Below, in pieces: positions 25,101 through 33,268 of a stretch of DNA of 64,000 nt (positions are counted from its first letter, which is position 1; each line of letters starts with the position of its first letter). Under the pieces are notes generated by a model. That model ran no database searches. It saw only the letters and a program-made list of their open reading frames with translations, and was not told the DNA's origin. Source of the stretch: Pseudomonas sp. LRP2-20. GTDB lineage: Bacteria; Pseudomonadota; Gammaproteobacteria; Pseudomonadales; Pseudomonadaceae. The translations under genes were made by a program, and so were the position numbers. The DNA lies in contig NZ_AP025944.1 of NCBI RefSeq assembly GCF_024349685.1, forward strand, positions 1,494,001 to 1,558,000, read 5' to 3'.

Positions 25101-28100
25101 TGAATGCCGACGGCACCTACACCTATACCCTGACCTCACCGGCCACTTCACCGGCCCACGCCAATGACGGCCCCAATACCGTCACCGAAACCTTCACCTA
25201 CCAGGTGAAAGATTCGCTCGGCAATTCGACCACCAGTACCATCGTCATCACCATCGTCGACGACGTGCCGCAAGCCCACAGCGATTACACCAGTGTGTAC
25301 AAGGGCGACGAGGTGCGCGGCAATGTGCTGTACAACGACGTGGTCGGCGCTGATGTGCGCAGCGACGGCAACTACGTGGTCGGCGTACGCGCTGGCAGCG
25401 ATACCTCGACTTCGGCCATCGGCCAGCTGAACACCCAGGTGAATGGCCAGTACGGCTACCTGACCATCGACGAGAAGGGCAACGCGGTCTACCACTCCAA
25501 CCCGGACGTGGTGTCGCCGCGCGATGCCGTCGACACCTTCGTCTACACCATCCGCGATGCCGATGGCGACGAAAGTACGACGACGATCACCATCAACGTG
25601 CATGACCCGCGTATCGAAGTGTGCATGGACGGCGGTGTCACAGTGTTCGAAAAAGCTCTGGATGGGAGCAAGGAAGGTGGCGATCTGGCTGCAGGTACCG
25701 TCACTGGCAGCGACCCGACATCTCCCCTCGAAACAGCTACTGGCAGCTTGGCCGGCTTGGCTTCTGGTGGCATAGGCGCTCTGTCCTACAGCCTGGTGGG
25801 TAATGCTGTCGGCCAGTACGGTCAGATTCAGCTCAATGCCGACGGAAGCTACACCTACACCCTGACGTCACCTGCCAGCTCGCCGGTACATGCCAACGAC
25901 GGTGCCAACAGCGCTACCGAGTCCTTTACCTATCAGGTGCAGGATGCCTATGGCCATTCGGCCACCAGCACCATCGTCATCACCATCGTCGACGACGTGC
26001 CGCAAGCCCACAGTGATTACACCAGTGTGTACAAGGGCGACGAGGTGCGCGGCAATGTGCTGTACAACGATGTGGTCGGTGCCGATGTGCGCAGCGACGG
26101 CAACTACGTGGTCGGCGTACGCGCTGGCAGCGATACTTCCACCTCGGCCGTCGGCCAGCTGAACACCCAGGTGAATGGCCAGTACGGCTACCTGTCCATC
26201 GACGAGAAGGGTAATGCGGTCTACCACTCCAACCCGGACGTGGTGTCGCCGCGCGATGCCGTAGACACCTTCGTCTACACCATCCGCGATGCCGATGGCG
26301 ACGAAAGCACCACGACGATCACTATCAACGTGCATGACCCACGCATCGAAGTATGCATGGACGGCAGCGCCACGGTGTTTGAAAAAGCCCTGGACTTGAG
26401 CAAGGACGGTGGCGACCTGGCTGCAGGTACCGTCACCGGCAGCGACCCGACATCGCCCCTGGAAACCGCCTCTGGCAGCCTGGTTGGCTTGGCCAGTGGT
26501 GGCATAGGCGCCTTGTCCTACAGCCTGGTGGGCAACGCTGTCGGCCAGTATGGGCAGATCAGCGTCAACCCTGACGGCAGCTACACCTACACGCTGACCT
26601 CGCCCGCCAATACCCCGGGTGACGATTCGGCGGTCGAAAACTTCACCTACAAGGCCACGGATTCGCTAGGCCACAGCATCACCGGCAGCATCGCCATCAC
26701 CATCGTCGACGATGTGCCCAATGCAGTTTGCGCCGAGCGCATCATCACGCCGGACCAGGTGGATTCCAACATACTGCTGGTGATTGATGTGTCCAGCAGC
26801 ATGGCCTCGGCTTCGGGCATTCCAGGCATGACCCGCCTGGAAGCGACCAAGCAAGCCATCTCTGCGCTGCTCGACAAATACGACGACATGGGCGACATCA
26901 AGGTGCAGATCGTCACCTTCGGCAGTGGCGCGCAAATCCAGTCGGCCGAATGGGTCGGCATCGACGTGGCCAAGTCGATCGTCAACGGCCTGCACGCGGG
27001 TGGTTCGACCTACTACGACAGCGCGGCCACCGCTGCGCAGACGGCCTTTGCCCAGAATGGCAAGCTGGCCGATGCGCAGAATGTCAGCTACTTCTTCTCC
27101 GATGGCGAGCCTACCTCCGGGCATGCCATCACCGGCGCACGCGAAACCAGCTGGGAAAGCTTCCTCGACAGCAATGGTATCAAGGCCTACGCCATCGGCC
27201 TGGGCAAGGATATCAATGTCAGCAACCTCGATCCGTTGGCCTACGACGGCAGCAGCCATACCGACACCCATTCGGCTGTCGTTACCAACCTCGACGAGCT
27301 TTATGGTGTGCTTTCGGATACCGTGCAAGGCTCACCGATTACCGGCAGCCTGCTCAGCGGTGGCACCTTCGGTGCCGATGGCGGGTTCATCAAGGCACTG
27401 CTGGTGGACGGCACTACCTACACCTACGATCCGAAAGCCAACGCGGGGCAGGGTGGATACCTGGCCAGCGGTGGCGCAGACCAGGCCAGCTTCGATACCG
27501 CGGGCAATACGCTCACCATCAAGACCAGCCTGGGTGGCAGCCTGCTGGTAAACATGGACAGCGGCGAGTTCACCTATACGCCGCCCAAGGGCAGTGACAG
27601 CCAGGTCGAGCGTTTCGGTTTCACCGTCAGTGACAATGACGGCGATACCAGCAGCACCGACCTGATGGTGTGGCTCAATGGCAACCATGCCCCCGTGGCA
27701 GTTGCCGACCACGTCATCACCAACATTGCCGGCGCCAGTATCAGCCTGCCGTCCGACGTGTTGCTTGCCAATGACAGTGATGCAGAAAACGACCGCTTGA
27801 GTGCGGTGCCGATCACCGTCAACACGGACTTCGCCAACAAAGGGGCAGGCTTCACCCTCGGCAACACCGTCCCTAACATCACCTTCGATGGTGATGGCGA
27901 TTCGCTCGACAACCAGTTCAAGGCCCTGGAGCGCAGCGCCTTCACCACTGCCGCCGGCAGCATGACGGCGGCGCTGGTGGTGCTTGGCTACCTTGGCAAC
28001 ATCAACAGCAGCAACGCCAATGGCGAGGATGTGATCACCGTCAGCCTGCGCAAGGGCGAGACCCTGCAACTGGACCATGACCGCCCCGACGGCAACCTGA

Positions 28101-29182
28101 GCCTGGCGTGGAAGGATGCCAGCGGCAGCTACCAGCCCATTGCCGATGGCGGCAGCTTCACCGCCAGCCATGACGGGGTGTACAGCATCCATGTGGTCAA
28201 TCAGGCCAACCCGTCGGACAACAGCAAGGCCGCCGAGAGCTACAAGCTGAGCATGGTGGTCGACTACAGCAACGCCGTGAACGAAGTCCATCAGGCCAGC
28301 TACACGGTCAGCGATGGCCACGGCGGCAGTGCTACCGGCGCGGTGGATATCACTTACCAGGCCGGGGCTACCCTGAACGGCACGGCGGGCGATGATGTAT
28401 TGATGGCAAGCAACGCCGACACCCTTCTCAACGGCGGTGACGGCCATGATGTGCTGGTGGGGGGCGCAGGCAATGACACCCTGCACGGCGGCAATGGCAA
28501 TGACCTGTTGATCGGCGGCCTTGGCAACGACCTGCTCGATGGCGGGGCGGGCAACGATACCGCCAGCTATGCTTCGGCCACCGGAGGGGTGACGGTCGAC
28601 CTCAGCCTGACCGGCCCACAACATACCGGTGCCGCCGGTGTCGATACCTTGACCGGCATCGAGAACCTGATCGGCTCTGATTACGACGACACCTTGATCG
28701 GTGATGCTGGCGACAATCTGCTCAACGGCGGCCTGGGCAACGATGTACTCAAGGGCGGCGACGGCAATGACATCATCATCGGCGGGCCCGGCAACGACAT
28801 CATGACCGGCGGCAACGGCAACGACACCTTCGTCTGGCAGAAGGGCGATACCGGGCATGACACGGTGACCGACTTCACCCCGGGTAGCGATCATCTGGAC
28901 CTGTCGCAGCTGCTGCAGGGCGAAAATGCCACTGCGGCTTCGCTGGATGACTACCTGCACTTCAAGGTCAGCGGCAGCGGCAGCAATGTGGTCTCGACCA
29001 TCGAGGTCAGCAGTGTGGCAGGGGCGGCGCCGACTCAGACCATCGACCTGGCGGGGGTCGACCTGGCCCAGCATTACGGGGTGACTGCGGGGGCCGGCGG
29101 AGTAGTTTCGGCAGGGCAGGATACTGCGACCATCATCAATGGGATGATCAATGACCATTCGTTGAAGGTGGATACGGTCTAA
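19127..29182 (+). CDS. Giant LapA/MapA-type RTX adhesin with retention module
   Basis: A 3351-residue surface adhesin. Residues 1-120 form the retention module (MAKLIGVVSKVIGQVFAVAS ... GAELTLGRDSSLEMTPD), ending in TAAG at 114-117, the LapG cleavage motif of LapA. Residues of about 330-1070 hold three 246-residue cadherin/VCBS-like modules, and about 1080-2540 six modules of 243-244 residues. A von Willebrand A domain follows (about 2546-2740), with a complete metal site: D2554-x-S-x-S, T2628 and D2659. Ten RTX nonapeptides lie at 3103-3147 and 3192-3236, then the C-terminal secretion signal. There is no signal peptide, as expected for type I secretion. Its divergent neighbours encode the exporter. 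MapA of P. fluorescens is the closest type I can name; orthology is not proven. Confidence 0.93.
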   Translation: MAKLIGVVSKVIGQVFAVASDGSRRPLIEGDRLFAGEQLETGAAGAVAVHLQNGAELTLGRDSSLEMTPDLLASQAPHGQGHEAAPSDAQLSDVERIQRAIAAGDDPTQSAEATAAGPGSGSASGAVGGGHSFVMLSEVGARVDPVVGFPTAGFNGFPELANREVGGLDPSNGSSLNGRSVGGGDGGTGPVTIDENHPVTLLGLDIAPGELSLNEANLPLGSASDAAALTRQGSFTVVAQDGVFNLSVGGINVVTGGVVTGVGQSITTGLGNILTITGYNSSTGEVSYTYTLTASGQHIENDGAKSLTEQLPVLVSDSDGDVAQGSLDVIIHDDAPQAFDDGNVVKATEQQGELTGNVLTNDVQGADRVAGGPVIAGTYTGTYGTLVLAADGSYTYTLNPNAPDFKNLGGGGNGVENFTYTIKDADGDTSTATLTLNISNLNDPVNLDGLDVQNGELTVYEKHLSDGTAPDANALTQQGTFKVTAPDGLQSLTVGGIAVVTGGVAAGFPQSVTTPEGNTLTITGYNPSTGVVSYSYTLTDNGSHPDGAGSNSISEHFAVVAKDVDGSTASGSLDVNIVDDVPKAVDDSNAVTATEQHTELTGNVLTNDVQGADRVVGGPVIAGTFTGTYGTLVLAADGSYTYTLNPNAPDFKSLGGGGNGVENFTYTIKDADGDTSTATLTLNISNLNDPVNLDGLDVQNGELTVYEKHLSDGTAPDANALTQQGTFKVTAPDGLQSLTVGGIAVVTGGVAAGFPQSVTTPEGNTLTITGYNPSTGVVSYSYTLTDNGSHPDGAGNNSISEHFAVVAKDVDGSTASGSLDVNIVDDVPKAVDDSNAVTATEQHTELTGNVLTNDVQGADRVVGGPVIAGTYTGTYGTLVLAADGSYTYTLNPNAPDFKNLGGGGNGVENFTYTIKDADGDTSTATLTLNISNLNDPVNLDGLDVQNGELTVYEKHLSDGTAPDANALTQQGTFKVTAPDGLQSLTVGGIAVVTGGVAAGFPQSVTTPEGNTLTITGYNPGTGVVSYSYTLTDNGSHPDGAGSNSISEHFAVVAKDVDGSTASGSLDVNIVDDVPQAAADSTSVVEGGTATGNVLWNDKLGADQAGTSNVVVGARAGSDTSTSAIGNLNTAIAGQYGTLTIDAAGNAVYHANPNAVLPPGASDVFVYTIRDTDGDESTTTITINVQDCSLVAGPVGGVTVHESALDVHQDGNDLAPGSVTGSDPDSTRETASGSLAGSASGGVGALTYSLVSDATGQYGQLHLNADGTYTYTLTSPATSPAHANDGPNTVTETFAYQVKDSLGNSTTSTIVITIVDDVPQAHSDYTSVYKGDEVRGNVLYNDVVGADVRSDGNYVVGVRAGSDTSTSVIGQLNTQVNGQYGYLTIDEKGNAVYHSNPDVVSPRDAVDTFVYTIRDADGDESTTTITINVHNSLMACADRDVTVYENALDLHKDGNDLAAGSVTGSDPDSTRETASGTLVGSASGGVGALTYSLVSDATGQYGQLHLNADGTYTYTLTSPATSPAHANDGPNTVTETFTYQVKDSLGNSTTSTIVITIVDDVPQAHSDYTSVYKGDEVRGNVLYNDVVGADVRSDGNYVVGVRAGSDTSTSAIGQLNTQVNGQYGYLTIDEKGNAVYHSNPDVVSPRDAVDTFVYTIRDADGDESTTTITINVHDPRIEVCMDGGVTVFEKALDGSKDGGDLAAGTVTGSDPTSPLETATGSLAGLASGGIGALSYSLVGNAVGQYGQIQLNADGSYTYTLTSPASSPVHANDGANSVTESFTYQVQDAYGHSATSTIVITIVDDVPQAHSDYTSVYKGDEVRGNVLYNDVVGADVRSDGNYVVGVRAGSDTSTSVIGQLNTQVNGQYGYLTIDEKGNAVYHSNPDVVSPRDAVDTFVYTIRDADGDESTTTITINVHNSLMACADRDVTVYENALDLHKDGNDLAAGSVTGSDPDSTRETASGTLVGSASGGVGALTYSLVSDATGQYGQLHLNADGTYTYTLTSPATSPAHANDGPNTVTETFTYQVKDSLGNSTTSTIVITIVDDVPQAHSDYTSVYKGDEVRGNVLYNDVVGADVRSDGNYVVGVRAGSDTSTSAIGQLNTQVNGQYGYLTIDEKGNAVYHSNPDVVSPRDAVDTFVYTIRDADGDESTTTITINVHDPRIEVCMDGGVTVFEKALDGSKEGGDLAAGTVTGSDPTSPLETATGSLAGLASGGIGALSYSLVGNAVGQYGQIQLNADGSYTYTLTSPASSPVHANDGANSATESFTYQVQDAYGHSATSTIVITIVDDVPQAHSDYTSVYKGDEVRGNVLYNDVVGADVRSDGNYVVGVRAGSDTSTSAVGQLNTQVNGQYGYLSIDEKGNAVYHSNPDVVSPRDAVDTFVYTIRDADGDESTTTITINVHDPRIEVCMDGSATVFEKALDLSKDGGDLAAGTVTGSDPTSPLETASGSLVGLASGGIGALSYSLVGNAVGQYGQISVNPDGSYTYTLTSPANTPGDDSAVENFTYKATDSLGHSITGSIAITIVDDVPNAVCAERIITPDQVDSNILLVIDVSSSMASASGIPGMTRLEATKQAISALLDKYDDMGDIKVQIVTFGSGAQIQSAEWVGIDVAKSIVNGLHAGGSTYYDSAATAAQTAFAQNGKLADAQNVSYFFSDGEPTSGHAITGARETSWESFLDSNGIKAYAIGLGKDINVSNLDPLAYDGSSHTDTHSAVVTNLDELYGVLSDTVQGSPITGSLLSGGTFGADGGFIKALLVDGTTYTYDPKANAGQGGYLASGGADQASFDTAGNTLTIKTSLGGSLLVNMDSGEFTYTPPKGSDSQVERFGFTVSDNDGDTSSTDLMVWLNGNHAPVAVADHVITNIAGASISLPSDVLLANDSDAENDRLSAVPITVNTDFANKGAGFTLGNTVPNITFDGDGDSLDNQFKALERSAFTTAAGSMTAALVVLGYLGNINSSNANGEDVITVSLRKGETLQLDHDRPDGNLSLAWKDASGSYQPIADGGSFTASHDGVYSIHVVNQANPSDNSKAAESYKLSMVVDYSNAVNEVHQASYTVSDGHGGSATGAVDITYQAGATLNGTAGDDVLMASNADTLLNGGDGHDVLVGGAGNDTLHGGNGNDLLIGGLGNDLLDGGAGNDTASYASATGGVTVDLSLTGPQHTGAAGVDTLTGIENLIGSDYDDTLIGDAGDNLLNGGLGNDVLKGGDGNDIIIGGPGNDIMTGGNGNDTFVWQKGDTGHDTVTDFTPGSDHLDLSQLLQGENATAASLDDYLHFKVSGSGSNVVSTIEVSSVAGAAPTQTIDLAGVDLAQHYGVTAGAGGVVSAGQDTATIINGMINDHSLKVDTV
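20281..22494 (+). repeat. Three 738-bp tandem repeats in the adhesin gene
   Basis: The landmark GCTGGTCCTGGCCGCCGACG recurs at 20281, 21019 and 21757, exactly 738 bp (246 codons) apart, with only scattered base changes. Each unit carries one GNVLTNDVQGADRV module and one LDGLDVQNGELTVYEKHLSD module. Borders are given from the landmark; the last copy gives way to other sequence near 22345. Confidence 0.85.
22370..26750 (+). repeat. Six tandem repeats of about 730 bp, four of them forming a duplicated 1461-bp unit
   Basis: The codons for TSVYKGDEVRGNVLYNDVVG recur at 23101, 23830, 24562, 25291 and 26023, giving periods of 729, 732, 729 and 732 bp. A diverged first copy starts near 22370. The two 1461-bp double units (23101-24561 and 24562-26022) differ by only two residues out of 487 that I could find. 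Confidence 0.85.
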
Positions 29183-29187
29183 TTTGC

Positions 29188-29295
29188 CTGTTCCGGCCTC
29201 TTCGCAGCTAAAGCCGCTCCCACAGGTCCACCACAGATTTGAAGACTGTGGAGTACTTGCGGGAGCGGCTTTGGCCGCGAAGAGGCCAGAACAGG
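29188..29295. repeat. Inverted REP pair after the adhesin gene
   Basis: CTGTTCCGGCCTCTTCGC and its complement enclose a spacer of about 60 bp between the convergent adhesin and YbaN-like genes. It may also end transcription. Confidence 0.75.
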
Positions 29296-29307
29296 AGTGA
29301 GCAGCGT

Positions 29308-29673
29308 TCAACCGGGCCGGCGCAGGGTCTTCTGCTTGAGGATGTACAGGCTTACCAGCACCGCACTGGTGAGCATGAAGGTCCTGGCCCAGAACAGCGG
29401 CACCAGGTAGCAGGACAGCCCGATGCTTGCCCACATCAGGCCGATGGCGTAGACCTTGCCCTTGAGCGGAATGCCCTCGCCACTCAGGTAGTCACGGATC
29501 CACGGCCCAAGCTTGGGGTGGTTGACCAGCCAATCGTGAAAGCGCGGTGAGCTGCGGGCGAAGCAGGCTGCCGCCAGCAGCAGGAACGGGGTGGTGGGCA
29601 ATACCGGCAGGAAGATCCCCAGCACCCCCAGCGCAACACTGAGCCAGCCGACGGCCAGCAGCAGGTAGCGCAC
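29308..29673 (-). CDS. YbaN/DUF454-family inner membrane protein
   Basis: A 121-residue membrane protein with three or four hydrophobic segments. It starts MRYLLLAVGWLSVALGVLGI and continues FLPVLPTTPFLLLAAACFARSS, the signature of DUF454 (YbaN). A second pair of segments follows around residues 75-112. The role is unknown. It begins 7 bp after the end of the upstream YecA-like gene on the same strand, so the two are probably cotranscribed. Confidence 0.88.
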   Translation of the reverse strand: MRYLLLAVGWLSVALGVLGIFLPVLPTTPFLLLAAACFARSSPRFHDWLVNHPKLGPWIRDYLSGEGIPLKGKVYAIGLMWASIGLSCYLVPLFWARTFMLTSAVLVSLYILKQKTLRRPG

Positions 29674-29680
29674 GGCCGAC

Positions 29681-30268
29681 TCAGTGATGGCGTGGCTTGA
29701 GCAGCGCCGGCTTCTCGTCGGGAGCGTGCAGCAGCAGGAACAGCGCGCTCAGCGCTTCCGGGATCTGCACGATCATGTCGTCCTGCAGGTTGGCGTTGCT
29801 GGCGATGTCGGCGAACTCAGGCTGTTCGTCGAACAGGCCGGAACCGACCATGATCGGCAGGAGCATCTCGCTGACTTCTTCCTCGGCGTTCTCGAACCAG
29901 GCCTCTTCACGCAGGAACACGCCCTCCATGAAACCGATGCACCAGCCGCGCAGGTCGGAATCGTCCGGCTCGTCGGTCAGGTCCAGGTCGCATGGCAGGT
30001 CGAATTCTTCGTCACTGGCCAGTTGACGGGCGATGTGGCCTTTGAGGGCCACCAGCGTCGCTTCGATCTCGGTGCGCTGGGCATCGCTGGCGTAATGGGG
30101 CTCTTCGGCGAACAGCGCGTCGATCCATTCACGCTCGGGGACGTCCTCGGAGCAGATCGACAGCGCGGTCAGGTAGCCGTGTGCGGCGACGTAGTCCAGC
30201 GCTTCTTCGTGCAGCTCGTCGGCGTCGAGGAAGGCTTGCAGGCGGGTCAGTTGCTCGGCGAAGGACAT
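29681..30268 (-). CDS. YecA/UPF0149-family protein
   Basis: This 195-residue acidic cytoplasmic protein has the YecA/YgfB fold pattern: helices beginning LTRLQAFLDADELHEEALDY, and the conserved DLRGWCIGFMEGVFLREEAW block. The family is small, helical and of uncertain role; some members carry a C-terminal SEC-C zinc motif, which is absent here. The start MSFAEQL at 30268 is preferred over an upstream in-frame ATG (30373). It is divergent from recQ. Confidence 0.85.
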   Translation of the reverse strand: MSFAEQLTRLQAFLDADELHEEALDYVAAHGYLTALSICSEDVPEREWIDALFAEEPHYASDAQRTEIEATLVALKGHIARQLASDEEFDLPCDLDLTDEPDDSDLRGWCIGFMEGVFLREEAWFENAEEEVSEMLLPIMVGSGLFDEQPEFADIASNANLQDDMIVQIPEALSALFLLLHAPDEKPALLKPRHH

Positions 30269-30514
30269 TACAGGGCTACCTTGGGGGAATAAACGATAGT
30301 GAATTCTAGCACCTTGCGGCGCCAGCGGGGCAAAGGGAACGTCTGTCACCGGGCATCCTGTGCGGGCCAGCACTGCGGTATACTCCGCCGTTTTTCATCC
30401 AGGGGCCGGTTATCCCGGCCATCTGGCAAAAGCCGCTTACGCTTTTGGCGTGTGCGGAGCGGGTTTTTCGTCCAGCCTGTGTCCAGGATGGTACGGCGAT
30501 TTGTGGAGTTGCAC

Positions 30515-32659
30515 ATGCTCGAACAGGCTCAGCGCGTTCTCAAGGATATCTTCGGTTACGACAGTTTCCGTGGGCGCCAGGCAGCGATCATCGAATGCGT
30601 GGCCAATGGCGGCGATGCCTTGGTGCTGATGCCTACCGGTGGCGGCAAGTCGCTGTGCTTCCAGGTGCCCGGCCTGCTGCGCCCGGGCCTGACGGTGGTG
30701 GTGTCGCCGCTGATCGCGCTGATGGACGACCAGGTCGCCACCCTCGACGAACTCGGTGTTGCCGCGGCGGCGCTGAACTCCACGCTGAGCCCCGAGCAGC
30801 AGCGTGACCTGGCCGGGCGCCTGCGCCGGGGCGAGGTGAAAATGCTCTATCTGGCGCCGGAGCGCCTGGTGCAGCCACGCATGCTGGACTTCCTGCGCGG
30901 CCTTGACATCTCGCTGTTCGCCATCGACGAAGCCCACTGTGTGTCGCAATGGGGCCACGACTTCCGCCCCGAGTACCTGCAACTGGGGCAGCTGGCCGAG
31001 CTGTTCCCGCACGTGCCGCGAATCGCCCTGACCGCCACCGCCGACATGCGAACCCGCGAGGAGATCGTCCAGCGCCTGCACCTGCAGGGCGCCGAGCGTT
31101 TCCTGTCGAGCTTCGACCGGCCGAACATCTTCTATCGCATCGTGCCCAAGGAGGCGCCGCGCAAGCAGCTGATGGCCTTCCTCGGCGAGCGCCGTGGCAA
31201 TGCCGGCATCGTCTACTGCCTGTCGCGCAAAAAGGTCGATGAAACCGCTGCGTTTCTCTGCGAGCAAGGCTTTCCGGCGTTGCCGTACCACGCCGGCCTT
31301 GCCGCCGAGACACGCGCCGCCAACCAGCATCGCTTCCTCAATGAGGAAGGGCTGATCATGGTCGCCACCATTGCCTTCGGCATGGGCATCGACAAGCCCA
31401 ACGTGCGCTTCGTTGCCCACCTCGACCTGCCCAAGTCGCTCGAGGCCTATTACCAGGAAACCGGCCGTGCTGGCCGTGACGGCCTGCCATCGGATGCCTG
31501 GATGGCCTACGGCCTGCAGGACATGGTGATGCTCAAGCAGATGCTGCAGAACTCCGAAGGTGACGAGCGCCACAAACGCATCGAACAGCACAAGCTCGAC
31601 GCCATGCTGGCCCTGTGCGAAGAAACCCGCTGCCGCCGCCAGTCGCTGCTGGCCTATTTCGACGAAATCCTCGAACAACCCTGCGGCCACTGCGACAACT
31701 GCGTCGATCAGATCCAGACCTGGGACGCCACCGAGCCTGCCCGCCAGGCGTTGTCGGCAGTGTTCCGCACTGGCCAGCGCTACGGCGTCGGCCACCTGGT
31801 CGACGTGCTGCTGGGCAAGGACACCGAGAAAGTGCGCAACTTCGGACACGAGAAGCTTTCGGTATTCGGCGTAGGCAAGGGCCTGGCCGAGGCCGAGTGG
31901 CGTTCGCTGTTCCGCCAACTGGTGGCGCGCGGCCTGGTCGACATCGACCTTGAAGGCTATGGCGGCTTGCGCCTGTCCGACAGCTGCCGGCCGTTGCTGC
32001 GTGGTGAGGTGAACCTGCAATTGCGCCGCGACCTCAAGCCGCAGACCGTGGCCAAGGCTTCTTCCAGCGGCGGCAGCCCGGCCAGCCAGCTGGTGCGCGC
32101 CGAAGAGCGCGAACTGTGGGAGGCGCTGCGAACCCTGCGGCGCAAGCTGGCCGAAGAGCACAGCGTGCCGCCCTATGTCATCTTCCCCGATTCCACCCTG
32201 CTGGAAATGCTCCGCAGCCAGCCGACCAGCCTCAGCGACATGGCCCAGGTCAGTGGCGTGGGGGCGCGCAAACTGGAGCGCTATGGCCAGGCCTTCCTCG
32301 AGGTGCTCAATGGCGCCGGTGGCACGGAGGAGGCGCCAAAGGTGGTGCTCGACCTGCGCCATGAACTGGTCAGCCTGGCGCGCGCCGGCATGACGCCAGC
32401 GCAGATCGCCGGGCAGCTCAACTGCAGCGAGAAGAACGTCTACAGCTTGCTGGCCGAGGCCCTTGGCCGCCAGGAGCTGAGCCTGGAGCAGGCACTGGAC
32501 CTGCCGGAAGACCTGATGATGGAAGTGCAGGACGCCTTCCTCGACGGCGAGGGCGAACTGCCGCCGGTATCGGCGATTGCCCCCTTGTTCGGCGCACGGG
32601 TGCCAGAAGGCGTGCTGTACTGTGTGCGTGCGGCACTGGCGGCGGAGTTCGAGCTCTGA
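30515..32659 (+). CDS. recQ: ATP-dependent DNA helicase RecQ
   Basis: A 714-residue 3'-5' DNA helicase for replication-fork repair and recombination. It shows Walker [12 protein letters not shown], the DEAH box [18 protein letters not shown], motif [12 protein letters not shown], then the RQC zinc cluster (CEETRC, CGHCDNC) and an HRDC domain (VFP-like [19 protein letters not shown] ... [11 protein letters not shown]) around residues 545-620. About 90 residues follow the HRDC, including a probable helix-turn-helix ([20 protein letters not shown]). The start ATG at 30515 has GGAG upstream. Confidence 0.95.
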   Translation: MLEQAQRVLKDIFGYDSFRGRQAAIIECVANGGDALVLMPTGGGKSLCFQVPGLLRPGLTVVVSPLIALMDDQVATLDELGVAAAALNSTLSPEQQRDLAGRLRRGEVKMLYLAPERLVQPRMLDFLRGLDISLFAIDEAHCVSQWGHDFRPEYLQLGQLAELFPHVPRIALTATADMRTREEIVQRLHLQGAERFLSSFDRPNIFYRIVPKEAPRKQLMAFLGERRGNAGIVYCLSRKKVDETAAFLCEQGFPALPYHAGLAAETRAANQHRFLNEEGLIMVATIAFGMGIDKPNVRFVAHLDLPKSLEAYYQETGRAGRDGLPSDAWMAYGLQDMVMLKQMLQNSEGDERHKRIEQHKLDAMLALCEETRCRRQSLLAYFDEILEQPCGHCDNCVDQIQTWDATEPARQALSAVFRTGQRYGVGHLVDVLLGKDTEKVRNFGHEKLSVFGVGKGLAEAEWRSLFRQLVARGLVDIDLEGYGGLRLSDSCRPLLRGEVNLQLRRDLKPQTVAKASSSGGSPASQLVRAEERELWEALRTLRRKLAEEHSVPPYVIFPDSTLLEMLRSQPTSLSDMAQVSGVGARKLERYGQAFLEVLNGAGGTEEAPKVVLDLRHELVSLARAGMTPAQIAGQLNCSEKNVYSLLAEALGRQELSLEQALDLPEDLMMEVQDAFLDGEGELPPVSAIAPLFGARVPEGVLYCVRAALAAEFEL

Positions 32660-32757
32660 TGGGCGGCATTTCCGTCAACTGCTGATGCTTGTCATCCTTT
32701 TTGACGATTATCGGACGTTTCCGGGGCGGGCAGCCTTGCCTGATGCCTCGGAGCATG

Positions 32758-32771
32758 GTTAGCTGACTAAC
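32758..32771 (+). promoter_or_regulatory. Palindrome upstream of the MarR-family gene
   Basis: GTTAGCTGACTAAC has perfect 5-bp arms and is followed by a second, looser AACAATTAGTT dyad. It lies 27 bp before the start codon and suits MarR-type autorepression. Confidence 0.5.
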
Positions 32772-32797
32772 AATTAGTTCTAGTCTATGAGTTGCTT

Positions 32798-33235
32798 ATG
32801 CCCCTGACTGACAACCAACACCGCTTCGGCATGCAGCTGGCGCAGATGTCCCGCGGCTGGCGTGCCGAGCTGGATCGCCGCCTGGCCGGGCTCAACCTGT
32901 CCCAGGCGCGCTGGCTGGTGTTGCTGCACCTGGCCCGCTTCGAGGAGGCGCCCACCCAGCGTGAGCTGGCGCAAAGCGTGGGCGTTGAAGGCCCAACCCT
33001 GGCGCGGCTGCTCGACAGCCTGGAAAGCCAGGGCCTGGTACGTCGCCAGGCGGTGCTGGAAGACCGGCGGGCGAAGAAGATCCTGCTGTGCCCACCGGCC
33101 AAGCCGCTGATCGACCAGATCGAGACCATTGCCAACGCCCTGCGCCTGGAGCTGTTCACGGGCGTGGATGAGGCGGATCTGGAAGTGTGCATGCGGGTGC
33201 ATGCCAAGATTCTCGCCAACCTGGAAAAATCCTGA
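32798..33235 (+). CDS. MarR/SlyA-family transcriptional regulator
   Basis: This 145-residue protein has the winged helix of the MarR family (LSQARWLVLLHLARFEEAPT, QRELAQSVGVEGPTLARLLD, SLESQGLVRRQAVLEDRRAK) between N- and C-terminal dimerisation helices. The RxVLEDRRAKK wing resembles SlyA more than MarR. The ATG at 32798 is used; a TTG two codons earlier is possible. No co-oriented target gene is adjacent, so its regulon is unknown. Confidence 0.9.
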   Translation: MPLTDNQHRFGMQLAQMSRGWRAELDRRLAGLNLSQARWLVLLHLARFEEAPTQRELAQSVGVEGPTLARLLDSLESQGLVRRQAVLEDRRAKKILLCPPAKPLIDQIETIANALRLELFTGVDEADLEVCMRVHAKILANLEKS

Positions 33236-33268
33236 TCCCTCCGGTGGCCGCAAAGCGGCCCCGGCAAT

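Noticed and set aside
20281..26750. Regular repeats considered as a CRISPR-like or satellite array
   Set aside because: The repeats stay in one reading frame, have 729-738 bp units and encode cadherin/VCBS-like modules.
27332..29434. A 700-codon antisense frame over the adhesin C-terminus
   Set aside because: Its residues mirror the sense RTX repeats and it crosses the REP pair and the next gene. It has no family resemblance.
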